64,000 nucleotides of DNA, taken from positions 62,001 through 126,000 of the forward strand of contig WJLW01000070.1 in NCBI GenBank assembly GCA_014728295.1, given 5' to 3'. Below, piece after piece: positions 1 through 10,241 of the stretch; position 1 is the stretch's first letter; every line of letters begins with the position of its first letter. This DNA is from Chitinivibrionales bacterium. Its GTDB lineage: Bacteria > Fibrobacterota > Chitinivibrionia > Chitinivibrionales > WJKA01. The notes below the pieces were generated by a model, which had not been told where the DNA came from, made no database searches, and saw nothing but the letters and a program-made list of their open reading frames with translations. The position numbers and the translations under genes were made by a program.

Positions 1-150
1 CGAATTGACGGACCGGACAGTTACACGCTATTTACGTCAACGCAAACAAGTCTGCCATCCAACTACATAAATGACATTGCTTTTGACGCGACGAACAATA
101 CCATTGCAGTAGCTACTACCGGTGGGCTAATAGCCTTCTTGATCAGGTAG
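1..150 (+). CDS. C-terminal fragment of a beta-propeller (two-component-regulator-propeller-like) protein, truncated by window start
   Basis: Frame 1 is open from base 1 to TAG at 148-150: RIDGPDSYTLFTSTQTSLPSNYINDIAFDATNNTIAVATTGGLIAFLIR. The 'LPSNYINDIAFD..NNTIAVATTGGL' pattern is propeller-blade-like. Confidence 0.55.
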   Translation, partial: RIDGPDSYTLFTSTQTSLPSNYINDIAFDATNNTIAVATTGGLIAFLIR

Positions 151-210
151 ACTGTACCGATAAGAGAACAAGCCGGGCGGACGTGCAGCAAGTGTGCACC
201 TCCGCTTTTT

Positions 211-2202
211 TTGCCTATGCCGATGTCATCAGGAAAACAACTCCGCACTAAACGACGGATGCGCTTGCTCATTGCCGCTTTATCGGTCGCAACCATGGTC
301 GTGGTTCTGGGAATCGTCATTTTTCTGCTGACACGCGTCAAGGAGTTGGCTCCCCAACGTAAACCGCACTTCAATCCACAGGCTTGCATCAGGCTGAAGG
401 ACATCAGCAGAGTGTACAAAATCAGGGCAAATCCATACCGTCCCGAACAACTCTGGTTCATGGCGCGGGAGGGTGTCAGGATGTTGGATCTGGAAACACT
501 GGCCTGGACGCGATACGGGCTTGATCACGGCTTAATGAGCGAATGGACGACGGATATCTGCTTTGCCGACGGGGTCCCCTGGGTCGCAACCTGGAGCGGA
601 GGCATTGCCTGGTTTGACACGTCTCAGCACACGTTTAATCCCGTGCAATTTAGTGTCGGATTTGCCGGAGCCCGTATTACGGCTATTGAATATGTTGACG
701 AATACGCCATTTATTTTGCGATAGACGGGCATGGTCTGTATTCGCTGCAGGGGCCCGGCGACCAGCCGGTGAGCGTAGCTTTGCCGGGAATTAAGAAATC
801 CGACCGGATAACGTGCCTGAAGGCTGTGGACGGCAAGCTGTATATCGGCAGCGAAAAGAGAAAGCTGACAGTATTTGATCCGCGCTCGGGCGCCATCGAA
901 CCTTTCTTGTTCGATGAGCGGGAGTCACCCGAAACGTATGTCTGGGATGTTTTGCCACATAAGGGCAGGTTGTGGGTGGCCACCTCAAATGACGGTGTCT
1001 GGATTAGCGAAACGCAAACACATAGGTTACGCCGGTACAAAGATTTCCCTGCCAAAGGCGCCTACTGTTTTGCCCCGGAAAGAGATGGGTTCTGGTGCGG
1101 CACACCCTTTGGCTTGTGGCGCTATCACGACGACGGGGATGTCTGGATCCAGTTTGTGCACCCCTATTCGAAGGAACCGACCGAATTTCAGGTTTTTGCT
1201 CTTGCGACATCCGAGCGAAGGCTGTGGTATGGCAGCATGGATCTGGGCGCCGGCTATGTGACGACCGGGCGGGTTACCTGGCGGCCACTGCGTGCAGGGC
1301 TCAGCCGGTCTACGGTCAAAGCCTTGATCGTCCACGATTCCATTTTATGGACCGGCTATGGCTATGAAGGCGGCTACAGTGACCGGTTTTTCGCCGGTCC
1401 CGTGCAATATGATCGCAATTTTGAAAAGCATGACGGGCTGCGCGATTCGCACATTCAGGTTTTTGCCCGAATGGGCGAGACCTTTGGGTATGGTGCTTAT
1501 AACGGATTTGGAATCTGGGACAGTGCCGCGTATGCATTTCAGCATTTCGATCAAAGCAACGGGCTGCCGCATGGAGACATTGCCGGCATCGAAGCAGTCA
1601 ATGATACCTTGATCTTGCTGGCAAGCCAGTTCGGCATTATCTCATTCAATCCGATACAAAAAGAATTCAGGACTATTTCCCAAACCGAAAAATACAGAAT
1701 TACCGATGTGCATTTTGCAGAGTCTCATATCTGGTTCGGTACTCTGGGAAGGGGATTGATCCGATTTAATTCTGCCGAACAGATTTGTGACCGATTCCTG
1801 CTTGCGGGAGCCGATCGCATCATGGGAATTGCTCCTTCCGGGCACGGCGGGGAACTCTATGTCGCCACCAGACAAAGCGGGTGCTATCTCCTTTCCGTTA
1901 ACTCCGCCAGGATTCGCAAATTGCCGATTCCCGATTCGATTCCGCTCAATGATGCAGCCTTCGATGCTCACATCAAAGCTGTACGAGAAATTGACGGACG
2001 CATATGGATCGGAACACGCAATCGTGGATGTTTTATCTACCTGCCCTCCGACGGTACATGGCGCAGGCTGACTTACTACGAGGGGCTCATCAGTGATGAG
2101 GTGCTCAGCTTCTACGATACCGATTCACACGTGTGGATCGGCTGCTATGGCGGCGTATGCAAATATGATAAAGAGTATATTAACACGTTATTTGGAAAGT
2201 GA
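211..2202 (+). CDS. Membrane-anchored beta-propeller protein (regulator-propeller / YVTN-like repeats)
   Basis: 663 aa ORF. N-terminal TM (LLIAALSVATMVVVLGIVIFLL), then repeated blades such as 'GLMSEWTTDICFADGVPWVATWSGGIAWFD', 'GRLWVATSNDGVW', 'GRIWIGTRNRGCFIY'. Confidence 0.7.
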   Translation: MPMPMSSGKQLRTKRRMRLLIAALSVATMVVVLGIVIFLLTRVKELAPQRKPHFNPQACIRLKDISRVYKIRANPYRPEQLWFMAREGVRMLDLETLAWTRYGLDHGLMSEWTTDICFADGVPWVATWSGGIAWFDTSQHTFNPVQFSVGFAGARITAIEYVDEYAIYFAIDGHGLYSLQGPGDQPVSVALPGIKKSDRITCLKAVDGKLYIGSEKRKLTVFDPRSGAIEPFLFDERESPETYVWDVLPHKGRLWVATSNDGVWISETQTHRLRRYKDFPAKGAYCFAPERDGFWCGTPFGLWRYHDDGDVWIQFVHPYSKEPTEFQVFALATSERRLWYGSMDLGAGYVTTGRVTWRPLRAGLSRSTVKALIVHDSILWTGYGYEGGYSDRFFAGPVQYDRNFEKHDGLRDSHIQVFARMGETFGYGAYNGFGIWDSAAYAFQHFDQSNGLPHGDIAGIEAVNDTLILLASQFGIISFNPIQKEFRTISQTEKYRITDVHFAESHIWFGTLGRGLIRFNSAEQICDRFLLAGADRIMGIAPSGHGGELYVATRQSGCYLLSVNSARIRKLPIPDSIPLNDAAFDAHIKAVREIDGRIWIGTRNRGCFIYLPSDGTWRRLTYYEGLISDEVLSFYDTDSHVWIGCYGGVCKYDKEYINTLFGK

Positions 2203-3800
2203 TCCCGGAACCTACTATGCCTGAACCAACCTCTTCTCCACTGCATTTTGTGATGATATTGCTTACCGCGTTCGTTGCGCACAGCGCTGCATTCGACGAT
2301 CTTGACCAGGGCATGGCTGCGCTCAAAGAAGGCCGGTACGCAGAAGCGGTAGCGTTGCTCAAGCGTGCCGTTGAAAAAGATCCCACATCGTTTCGCGCTC
2401 TGTCAGGACTTGGTAGCGCGTATCTCGGCGTTTCGGATTTTAATAAGGCCCGGTCATATCTGCAAAAAGCATCCCGGCTCAAGCCTTCGAATACTGCCGT
2501 CAAAGCAAATCTCGCCATTGCCTACTCGCATCTGGCTCAGCATCAGAAGGCGCTCGATATCTACCAGAAACTTATCCTGCTGGAGCCCAGAAATCATGAA
2601 TTACACAACAATCTCGGAGCGATATATCAGGCCTTGAATCAGTTTGAGAAGGCGCTCAATGCCTTTTCTCGAGCTGCGTCACTTGCGCAGGGCGAAGCGC
2701 GTTATGCCATCAACAAAGGCAAAGTACTCGAGCTTATGCATCGCATGGATGAGGCGCTGGAAGCCTATAAGCAGGCTCTCAAATACAATCCCGGTTCGCT
2801 GAGAGCATTGCTGGCGGTTGCGATGGTGCACAAAAACAGAGCCGAATACGAAAAAGCCGCAGCTTTCCTGCGAACCGCGCTGAAGCACCATCCGCATGCC
2901 GCAAAGGCGCAGGGCGAAATGGGCCGGCTTTATGAAATGCAAGGCAAACTGGACGCCGCTATTTTTCACTACTCGCAGGCACTAAAGCTAGATGTCAGTC
3001 TGGACCAGTATCTGGAAGAACTGGCCGGCTGCTACATCAAAAAAGAAGATTATGCTTCCGCAATCAGCTACTATCGTCAATATGTATCACGCAATCCCGC
3101 CAATGCACGCGCTCATGGTGAACTGGGAATCGCCCTGCTCACCAGCAGTAAATATTTTGATGCCGTACAATCTCTCAAAAAAGCAAATGAGATGGCGCCC
3201 GGAAACACGCACTACCTGCTGGCGCTGGGAAAGGCATATCAGGAACTTGACAAAAAGGAGTTGGCGTCGGATTGCTTCGCCGAAATTCTCGAAAATGACC
3301 CGGACAACAGCGAAGCACGTTTGCAGCTTGGCATTATTGCCTTTGAGTCGGGTAACATCGCCGTTGCAGAAAAGCATGTGCGCGGCGTGCTGGCACTTGC
3401 GCCGGCAACAATTGACGTACACTATTACCTGGGCATGATTAATTTGCGCAAGGGCCTGGTGGATGCGGCCTTCGCTTCTTTCGATGAAATGCGCTCGCTT
3501 ACTAAAAATGACGAGCGCCTTTATTATGGCAGGGGATTGGCGTATGCCCAATCCAGTGATATTCGCAATGCAATTATTAACTTCAATAAGGCAATAAAAC
3601 TCAACGAAAATCATCTTCAGGCACGATGGGAGCTGGCCAAAGCCTACGAGAGCATCGAGGATCGGGAAGCTGCTTACTGGGCATTTAAAAACGTGCTGCT
3701 TATAGACCGCAATTTTTATTTGAAAGAGCTAATCAAGAAGAAGCTCGAACGCCTGCGGGAGGAAGAGGGCATTGTAGACGATGAATGGCAGAATTTTTAA
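2199..3800 (+). CDS. TPR repeat protein
   Basis: 533 aa with many 34-aa TPR units (e.g. 'AEAVALLKRAVEKDPTSFRALSGLGSAYLGVSDFNKARSYLQKASRLKPSN'). Start may be the internal ATG near 2217. Confidence 0.85.
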   Translation: MIPEPTMPEPTSSPLHFVMILLTAFVAHSAAFDDLDQGMAALKEGRYAEAVALLKRAVEKDPTSFRALSGLGSAYLGVSDFNKARSYLQKASRLKPSNTAVKANLAIAYSHLAQHQKALDIYQKLILLEPRNHELHNNLGAIYQALNQFEKALNAFSRAASLAQGEARYAINKGKVLELMHRMDEALEAYKQALKYNPGSLRALLAVAMVHKNRAEYEKAAAFLRTALKHHPHAAKAQGEMGRLYEMQGKLDAAIFHYSQALKLDVSLDQYLEELAGCYIKKEDYASAISYYRQYVSRNPANARAHGELGIALLTSSKYFDAVQSLKKANEMAPGNTHYLLALGKAYQELDKKELASDCFAEILENDPDNSEARLQLGIIAFESGNIAVAEKHVRGVLALAPATIDVHYYLGMINLRKGLVDAAFASFDEMRSLTKNDERLYYGRGLAYAQSSDIRNAIINFNKAIKLNENHLQARWELAKAYESIEDREAAYWAFKNVLLIDRNFYLKELIKKKLERLREEEGIVDDEWQNF

Positions 3801-6632
3801 TCAGTTCAGGCAGGTTTTCAAATAGCGCCCGGTAATCGATTTTTTGTCGAGCGCCAACTCTTCGGGGGCGCCGGTTGCGATGATGTCGCCGCCTTTATCG
3901 CCTCCCTCCGGCCCGATGTCGATGATATGGTCGGCACATTTGATCACATCCAGGTTATGCTCGATGATAATTACGGTGTTGCCCATGTCAACCAACTCCT
4001 GAAGCACGCTCATAAGCATTTTAATATCTTCGAAGTGCAGGCCGGTGGTTGGTTCGTCAAGTATGTACAGCGTTTTACCGGTAGATTTTTTGGAGAGTTC
4101 GGAAGCGAGTTTGATGCGCTGTGCCTCGCCGCCCGAAAGCGTAGTTGCCTGTTGACCCAGATGAATATACCCCAGGCCGACACGGGAGAGCACGGTCAAT
4201 TTCGACTTTATAGCGGGCAGCTTGCCAAAAAAGCCTGCTGCTTCGTCAACGGTCATATCGAGAATGTCGGCTATTGTTTTGCCTTTGAAGGTGATCTCCA
4301 GGGTTTCGCGATTATAGCGTTTACCGTGACATGACTCACATTCAACATAGACATCCGGCAGAAAGTGCATTTCTATTTTAATGACGCCGTCTCCCTGACA
4401 GGTTTCACACCGGCCTCCCTTGACATTGAAGCTGAATCTGCCGGATTTATAGCCGCGCATCCGACTTTCCGGCAGCATGGCAAACAACGAGCGGACGGGA
4501 CCAAAAATTTTAGTATAGGTAGCGGGATTTGAGCGCGGCGTCCGGCCGATGGGTGACTGATCGATATTGATAACTTTGTCGATATGCCGGATACCGGTAA
4601 CGGATTCATGTTCGAGAACAGGCTGCCTTGAGCGGTGTAGATGCTTTGCGAGCGCCGGATACAGCGTCTGGTTTATCAAACTGCTTTTGCCCGAGCCTGA
4701 AACCCCCGTAACGCAGGTCAGTACGCCGAGCGGAATCGAAGCAGTGATATTTTTGAGGTTGTGTCCGCGGGCGCCTTTTATGGTAAGGTGCAGACCGCTC
4801 GATTTTCGTCTTGTTTTTGGCAGCGCAATGGTTTTGTCGCCTTTGATGTAGGCGCCGGTAAGCGAATCTTTATGTGAAATTACGTCTTTGGGGGGACCAC
4901 AGGCCACAATTTTGCCGCCGTGCACCCCGGCGCCGGGGCCAATATCGATGAGCCAGTCGGCCGCCTCCATAGTTTCTCGATCATGTTCAATGACGATGAC
5001 GGTATTGCCTAAATCACGCAATGAAAAAAGCGTTTGCAAAAGTCGTGCATTGTCACGGGCGTGCAGGCCGATACTGGGCTCGTCGAGAATATAGAGTACT
5101 CCCGAAAGACGGGAACCGATCTGAGTGGCAAGACGAATGCGCTGGCTCTCGCCCCCGGAGAGGGTAGATGCCGTCCGATCCAGTGAAAGGTAGGCCAGAC
5201 CAACATTAATCAAAAAATCGAGTCGCTGTTTGATTTCGATGATTATCTGCCTGGCAATTACCTGCTGGGTGGGGCTCAGCTCGACCGATTCGAAAAAATA
5301 TCTGGCATGTTCAATTGCCGCGCAGGTGAGATCGGCAATATTTTTGTCGCCAATTTTTATGGCCAGCGCTTCCTGCCGAAAGCGGCTTCCTTTACAAAGC
5401 GGGCATTGGCGCTGCGACATAAATCCCTCAATCCACTTGCGAATCTCATCCGACGTCGTCTCACGGTAGCGGCGCAGCAGGTTGGGAATCACGCCCTCAA
5501 ACGTGCGTTTGAAGCTGCCTGAACCTTCCCGGGACTGGGACTGCCATTGCATGGTAATTTTTTCGGCGCCCGACCCATGCAAGAGTATCTTTTTGTGCCG
5601 GGCGGAAATCGCTTTGTATGCTTTGTCGAGCGGGATTTTAAAATGCCTGCATACCGACAACATGATCTGATGATTCCAGCTTCCCATTGTCGCTGCACCG
5701 TTCCAGGGGACTATGGCGCCCTTTTCAAGCGTCTGTGAAGGATCGGGAACAACCAGCCCGGGATCTATTTCCAGCAGATAGCCCAGGCCATGACACGTGC
5801 TGCATGCTCCGAAGGGGCTGTTGAATGAGAACAGGCGAGGCGAAATTTCATCGTAGCTAATGTCGCAATCGGGACAGGTAAGCAGCTCGGAATAGACGCG
5901 CTCTTCCCCGTCGACAATGTCAATTATCACCGTGCCGTTTACCGAGAGTTTCAGTGCGGTTTCAAGCGAATCGGTGAGACGTGCCTTTGAGCGGGCCGTG
6001 ACGAGCAGTCTGTCAATTATGACTTCTATCGTGTGCTTGCGGTTCTTGATGAGTTCTATCTCCTCATCCAGCTCGAAAAGCTGCCCGTCGATACGTGCCC
6101 GCACAAAACCGTCCTTTTGGAGCTTGCGCAGGAGCTCCTTGTATTCACCTTTGCGCCCTGTTATTACGGGGGCCAGTATTTGAAAGCGAGTTTTTTCGGA
6201 CAATGCAAGGATGCTGTCGGTAATTTCCTGCACCGTTTGTCTGCTGATTGGTTTTCCGCACACATAGCAATATGGATCGCCGATGCGGGCAAAGAGCAGA
6301 CGCAAATAGTCGTGAATTTCGGTTATCGTCCCGACGGTTGAGCGGGGGTTGTGTCCGGTGGTTTTTTGCTCGATGCAAATGGCCGGTGAAAGGCCTTCAA
6401 TAGAATCGACGTCCGGCTTCTCCATCAAGCCCAGAAACTGCCGGGCATAGGCCGACAACGACTCGACATAACGACGTTGGCCCTCGGAATAAAGCGTGTC
6501 AATCGCCAGGGAAGACTTGCCGGATCCCGACAGCCCGGTGATGACCGTGAGGGTGTTGCGCGGAATGGTGACGTCGATATTTTTTAAATTGTGCTCGCGT
6601 GCCCCGCTGATAACGATATCTTTTGATTGCAT
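3801..6632 (-). CDS. uvrA: Excinuclease ABC subunit A
   Basis: ISGAREHNLKNIDVTIPRNTLTVITGLSGSGKSSLAIDTLYSEGQRRYVESLSAYARQFLGLMEKPDVDSIEGLSPAICIEQKTTGHNPRSTVGT is diagnostic of UvrA. Zn-finger CxxC motifs and two ABC signatures (LSGGESQRI, LSGGEAQRI). Start set at MQSKDIV rather than the longest ORF start. Confidence 0.97.
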   Translation of the reverse strand: MQSKDIVISGAREHNLKNIDVTIPRNTLTVITGLSGSGKSSLAIDTLYSEGQRRYVESLSAYARQFLGLMEKPDVDSIEGLSPAICIEQKTTGHNPRSTVGTITEIHDYLRLLFARIGDPYCYVCGKPISRQTVQEITDSILALSEKTRFQILAPVITGRKGEYKELLRKLQKDGFVRARIDGQLFELDEEIELIKNRKHTIEVIIDRLLVTARSKARLTDSLETALKLSVNGTVIIDIVDGEERVYSELLTCPDCDISYDEISPRLFSFNSPFGACSTCHGLGYLLEIDPGLVVPDPSQTLEKGAIVPWNGAATMGSWNHQIMLSVCRHFKIPLDKAYKAISARHKKILLHGSGAEKITMQWQSQSREGSGSFKRTFEGVIPNLLRRYRETTSDEIRKWIEGFMSQRQCPLCKGSRFRQEALAIKIGDKNIADLTCAAIEHARYFFESVELSPTQQVIARQIIIEIKQRLDFLINVGLAYLSLDRTASTLSGGESQRIRLATQIGSRLSGVLYILDEPSIGLHARDNARLLQTLFSLRDLGNTVIVIEHDRETMEAADWLIDIGPGAGVHGGKIVACGPPKDVISHKDSLTGAYIKGDKTIALPKTRRKSSGLHLTIKGARGHNLKNITASIPLGVLTCVTGVSGSGKSSLINQTLYPALAKHLHRSRQPVLEHESVTGIRHIDKVINIDQSPIGRTPRSNPATYTKIFGPVRSLFAMLPESRMRGYKSGRFSFNVKGGRCETCQGDGVIKIEMHFLPDVYVECESCHGKRYNRETLEITFKGKTIADILDMTVDEAAGFFGKLPAIKSKLTVLSRVGLGYIHLGQQATTLSGGEAQRIKLASELSKKSTGKTLYILDEPTTGLHFEDIKMLMSVLQELVDMGNTVIIIEHNLDVIKCADHIIDIGPEGGDKGGDIIATGAPEELALDKKSITGRYLKTCLN

Positions 6633-6661
6633 TGCAGTCGCTCTCCGAGGTGCAGGCTTTT

Positions 6662-7087
6662 TCAGGAACTTTGAGAAGCGAAATAGATCTCTTTGTGATA
6701 ATATACCCATGCATCCCTAACACCCGCGGCCAGCTTCAGCCTGTTAAACGGCTTGAAATAGAACGGGCAACGCATAATCTTTTTTATTTTGACCAGGGTA
6801 TGTTTGGGATTATAGCCAAATCCGGTCATTAAGGCAACCTCTGAAGGCAGGTTTTTGTCCCGGATTGTACTGACAAATTCGTAGCCATCCATTTCAGGCA
6901 TGGCTATATCGGTCAGTACCAGAAAAAAAGAGGTTCCGGTAAGATTTTCCAGAGCAACATGCACCGACGGCGCCGGGGTCACCGTCCAGCCGAGGGACTC
7001 CAGAAAAATTCGCAGAAAATCCAGAACATCCTCTTCATCATCCACGATGAGGATGTTATTGTTTACCACTTTTCTTAAGCAATTCAT
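6662..7087 (-). CDS. Stand-alone receiver-domain response regulator
   Basis: ILIVDDEEDVLDFLRIFLESLGWTV...VLTDIAMPEMDGYEFVSTIR...FYFKPFN: canonical receiver residues, no output domain. Confidence 0.88.
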   Translation of the reverse strand: MNCLRKVVNNNILIVDDEEDVLDFLRIFLESLGWTVTPAPSVHVALENLTGTSFFLVLTDIAMPEMDGYEFVSTIRDKNLPSEVALMTGFGYNPKHTLVKIKKIMRCPFYFKPFNRLKLAAGVRDAWVYYHKEIYFASQSS

Positions 7088-7439
7088 CGGTTTTGTCCAA
7101 AAGCTCCTGTTTGCCGAAGGGCTTGGTTATATATGCATCAGCCTTCATTACGTGTAATCCGACCATCTCGTCAAATCCTGCCGATTTCGCTGTTAATATG
7201 GCTATGGGAATTCCGGCAAACTGCTCATCTTCCCGTATGATTTTAAATACTTCCCATCCGTCCAGTTTCGGCATGAGTAAGTCGAGCAAAATGGCATCGG
7301 GATTAAATTCGCGTATCGTTTTAACGGCCGATTCGGGGTCAAGTATGGTTTTCACTTCATAATCCTGGGTTTCAAGTACTAGCTTGACCAGATCGGCGAT
7401 ATCTTTTTCGTCCTCTACAACCAGAATGCGCTTTTTCAT
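7056..7439 (-). CDS. Stand-alone receiver-domain response regulator
   Basis: MKKRILVVEDEKDIADLVKLVLETQDYEVKTI...ILLDLLMPKLDGWEVFKIIRE...AYITKPFGKQELLDKTDELL: canonical receiver. Start set at MKKRIL. Confidence 0.92.
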   Translation of the reverse strand: MKKRILVVEDEKDIADLVKLVLETQDYEVKTILDPESAVKTIREFNPDAILLDLLMPKLDGWEVFKIIREDEQFAGIPIAILTAKSAGFDEMVGLHVMKADAYITKPFGKQELLDKTDELLKKSGKQ

Positions 7440-7452
7440 ATGCTTCTGCCTT

Positions 7453-7755
7453 TTAGCGTTTGAGATATTCGGTAAAAAGCCATTTCCAATAGCGTAAGCA
7501 GGTGAACAGGGCCGCCCAGCCGGCAATACATTTGATGATTATTAGGGCGATGGCGGCTGTCAGGTGTGTCTGGTACGCTATTGAAATAATTTCCGTGATC
7601 ATTACCAATAAAATCAAGGCAACCGAAATAAACAGAATCCGATAATACGGTGGTATTTTCAAAGCCTCGCCGAGTCGCCTGCTTAGATATGAAAGCAACA
7701 GCAGCAAAACGATGGCCGAACCGTCAAATACCAGGTAAACAAGCTCCGCAGACAT
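7453..7755 (-). CDS. Small membrane protein, about 3 TM helices
   Basis: 100 aa, highly hydrophobic segments (SAIVLLLLLSYL; ILFISVALILLVMITEIISIAY; AAIALIIIKCIAGWAALFTCL). 1 bp from the upstream gene. Confidence 0.7.
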   Translation of the reverse strand: MSAELVYLVFDGSAIVLLLLLSYLSRRLGEALKIPPYYRILFISVALILLVMITEIISIAYQTHLTAAIALIIIKCIAGWAALFTCLRYWKWLFTEYLKR

Positions 7756-7756
7756 G

Positions 7757-8065
7757 CTATTTGCGTACCCGTTTCATTGTTGCAAACAGTTGTAATGAGC
7801 TGACAACGGATGCGATGGAAGTCGAAATTGCCAGCGTTGCCTTTATGGCGATAATGGCAGGATATGCTTCAATAATAAAGGTGCTGACCATGGTAAGAAT
7901 AGATAAAAATATGGCCACCAGGAAAACGATCCGTGGAGTACGCTCATGAAACTTATCCTGATAAAACGAAGATATGAGATAACATACCAGATTAAGGCAG
8001 GCAATTGAAAAAATGTAGCCTGCAAGAAAGATCTTGGCAATCACATCAAGTTGATCCGCAATCAT
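7757..8065 (-). CDS. Small membrane protein, about 3 TM helices
   Basis: 102 aa with hydrophobic helices (IFLAGYIFSIACLNLVCYLI; IVFLVAIFLSILTMVSTFII; TLAISTSIASVVSSLQLF). Start overlaps the stop of the KaiC-like gene (ATGA). Confidence 0.7.
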   Translation of the reverse strand: MIADQLDVIAKIFLAGYIFSIACLNLVCYLISSFYQDKFHERTPRIVFLVAIFLSILTMVSTFIIEAYPAIIAIKATLAISTSIASVVSSLQLFATMKRVRK

Positions 8066-8835
8066 TTTTTCTTGCCGAAAACGTTGACAAATGCATCTTG
8101 GGGCGTATAATGGGTGATGCCACTCATAATTCCTTCACGACCGCTGAATTTGGAAACTACTTCTATGCCTTTGGAGGCGATGTTAAAGCCGCGGATATCC
8201 TTTTGGTGATCGCTGCCGCGCATCTTCAGGATGATCATGGCTTTCTGGATTTCACTGTCAACTTCTACATAGCGTAGCAGTATATAGGTATCAACGATAA
8301 AGGGAATTTTTGAAGTTACTTGACTGACCTGCCCCATGAGACTGTCGTTTTCTCGCAGGAGAATGCTGGTCACCTGTTCCCGCTTCAGCGAATTGATGAA
8401 TTTGCGCTCTATTTCACGCAATTCGAACTCATCTATCGAGAGTGATTCGAAATGAGTCATGCTGTCAATCGCAACCCGCTTGATGCCCATTTCTTCGATA
8501 ACCGACACAAATTCGCCGTCCAGCTTTTCAAGTTCGGCCAGCGTAGTCTGAGGGTCGGAGAAAATGATTCTGAGCTGGCCTTCGTCCTCGAGCTTCTTAA
8601 GGTCCCAGCCAAATTGCATCGCATCATGATAGTACTGTTGAGGGAATTCTTCAAATGAGATGATCAATCCCGGCTCACCGAATTTGACGATACCGTTGTA
8701 AACAAATTGTATGGCAAGTGTTGTTTTTCCGGTTCCCGGTGCGCCTTCGATCAAATTCGCCGATCCCGGCAGCAGGCCGCCTTTGAACATCGCGTCGAGA
8801 TCTTTTATGCCAAATGAAACTCGTTGATCACTCAT
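8062..8835 (-). CDS. KaiC-like RecA-superfamily ATPase (single domain)
   Basis: FGIKDLDAMFKGGLLPGSANLIEGAPGTGKTTLAIQFVYNGIVKFGEPGLIISFEEFPQQYY: KaiC-type N-terminus with Walker A GAPGTGKTT and the EE dyad (SFEEFP). About 257 aa, so one KaiC domain only. Confidence 0.88.
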   Translation of the reverse strand: MSDQRVSFGIKDLDAMFKGGLLPGSANLIEGAPGTGKTTLAIQFVYNGIVKFGEPGLIISFEEFPQQYYHDAMQFGWDLKKLEDEGQLRIIFSDPQTTLAELEKLDGEFVSVIEEMGIKRVAIDSMTHFESLSIDEFELREIERKFINSLKREQVTSILLRENDSLMGQVSQVTSKIPFIVDTYILLRYVEVDSEIQKAMIILKMRGSDHQKDIRGFNIASKGIEVVSKFSGREGIMSGITHYTPQDAFVNVFGKKK

Positions 8836-8862
8836 GGCTCCAACCTTTGTACTTGATGTGAT

Positions 8863-9789
8863 TTATGTCAACAGATGCGAAATAATCGCTTTTTGAACAT
8901 GCAGCCTGTTTTCCGCCTCGTCCAGTGCCATGGAAAAGTCTGCATCCAGCACTTCACTGGTTATTTCTTCTCCACGATGAGCAGGCAGACAGTGCGAAAC
9001 CAATACATCTCGAGATGCACGCGCAAGCAATTGCGAGTTAACCTGATAGCCGGTAAAGGCTTTTTTGCGTTTTTCGGTTTCTTTTTCCTGCCCCATGCTG
9101 GCCCACACATCGGTATATATCACCTCGGCCGAGGCGATCGCAGAGTTTAAATCCGGCTGCATGGCTATCGCCGCGCCGGTATTGCTGCAGGCATGCTGTA
9201 TGCGCTGAAAAACAGGAGCCGGTACTTCGTATCCGGGGGGGCACGCAAGCGTAAAGCGGTATCCAAGCTTTGCACAAATTGACATGAGCGAAATACACAC
9301 ATTGTTGCCGTCGCCGATGAATAAGATATTAGCTTTGCTGTCGGCGCCGATTCTTTCATGCAATGTCTGCATGAATGCCAGTGCCTGGCAGGGATGAAAT
9401 GTATCGGTCAGGGCGTTTATCACCGGTATTGAACTATGAGCCGCAAGCTGCTCAATCGTGGTGTGGCTGAAGGTGCGCGCTACGATAAGGTGTACCCACC
9501 GTTCAAGGTTGCGGGCGACATCTTCAACGCTTTCCCGCTTACCCAATTGTACCATCGTGGATTCGAGATTGACGGGATGGCCGCCGAGTTCATGTATTCC
9601 CGTTTCGAACGTAATGCGCGTGCGCAGGGACGGCTTCTCGAAAATGAGCACCCCCGTCCGGTCCCGCAATGGTTTTGGGTCGCCGGTTAGTCTGGCTGCT
9701 TTGAGCCGGGCAGCCTGCTGCAGAACCATGAGGATCTCGTCCCCCTCATAATCCAGCAAGGTAAGCAAATTGCGATTTGATGGACCCAT
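8863..9789 (-). CDS. argF: Ornithine carbamoyltransferase
   Basis: FEKPSLRTRITFETGIHELGGHPVNL (cf. STRTR/SLRTR carbamoyl-phosphate motif), NALTDTFHPCQALAF (HPCQ), YTDVWASMGQE, HCLPAHRGEE. Confidence 0.93.
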   Translation of the reverse strand: MGPSNRNLLTLLDYEGDEILMVLQQAARLKAARLTGDPKPLRDRTGVLIFEKPSLRTRITFETGIHELGGHPVNLESTMVQLGKRESVEDVARNLERWVHLIVARTFSHTTIEQLAAHSSIPVINALTDTFHPCQALAFMQTLHERIGADSKANILFIGDGNNVCISLMSICAKLGYRFTLACPPGYEVPAPVFQRIQHACSNTGAAIAMQPDLNSAIASAEVIYTDVWASMGQEKETEKRKKAFTGYQVNSQLLARASRDVLVSHCLPAHRGEEITSEVLDADFSMALDEAENRLHVQKAIISHLLT

Positions 9790-10241
9790 GGAGTGCTGCT
9801 TATTGAATTTTTGAGATTGGCACTGCGCTGTGATAAAAGTAAAACATGAAATATATATCTTTTGCTGTCGGCATATACAAGAGAATGCATAGAATAAAAC
9901 TAATTTCATCCCGAGTTGAAGGGAACTGTCGGCGAGGTGAAACGCGCTTACGCACCAAAGGGCACGGCAAAACCCGCGAAGTTAATTGCCGGTGCAGGCT
10001 TTTGCGGCTGCAGTTTGCAGATAAAAAGTGGCACGATCACATTGCCTTCTACTATATTTAGCGTATATAGGTGTATGGCGGGATGTTGGGAACCAAGCAG
10101 TGATGAGGTTGAGCCTAATACAATAGTTATATATATATATGCTAAGGACAAAGCTGGTCTGCTGCATGTTATTAAAGCGCTTTAATAGCCGGGGGAGCGC
10201 AGCTTAGCTTTTCAATTACCTTCAAAATGGGAGGCTTTCAC

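Noticed and set aside
9916-10185. 89-aa plus-strand ORF upstream of spoVG
   Set aside because: Contains low-complexity YIY from a TA run, no convincing domain; could be a gene remnant but not supported as an active CDS.
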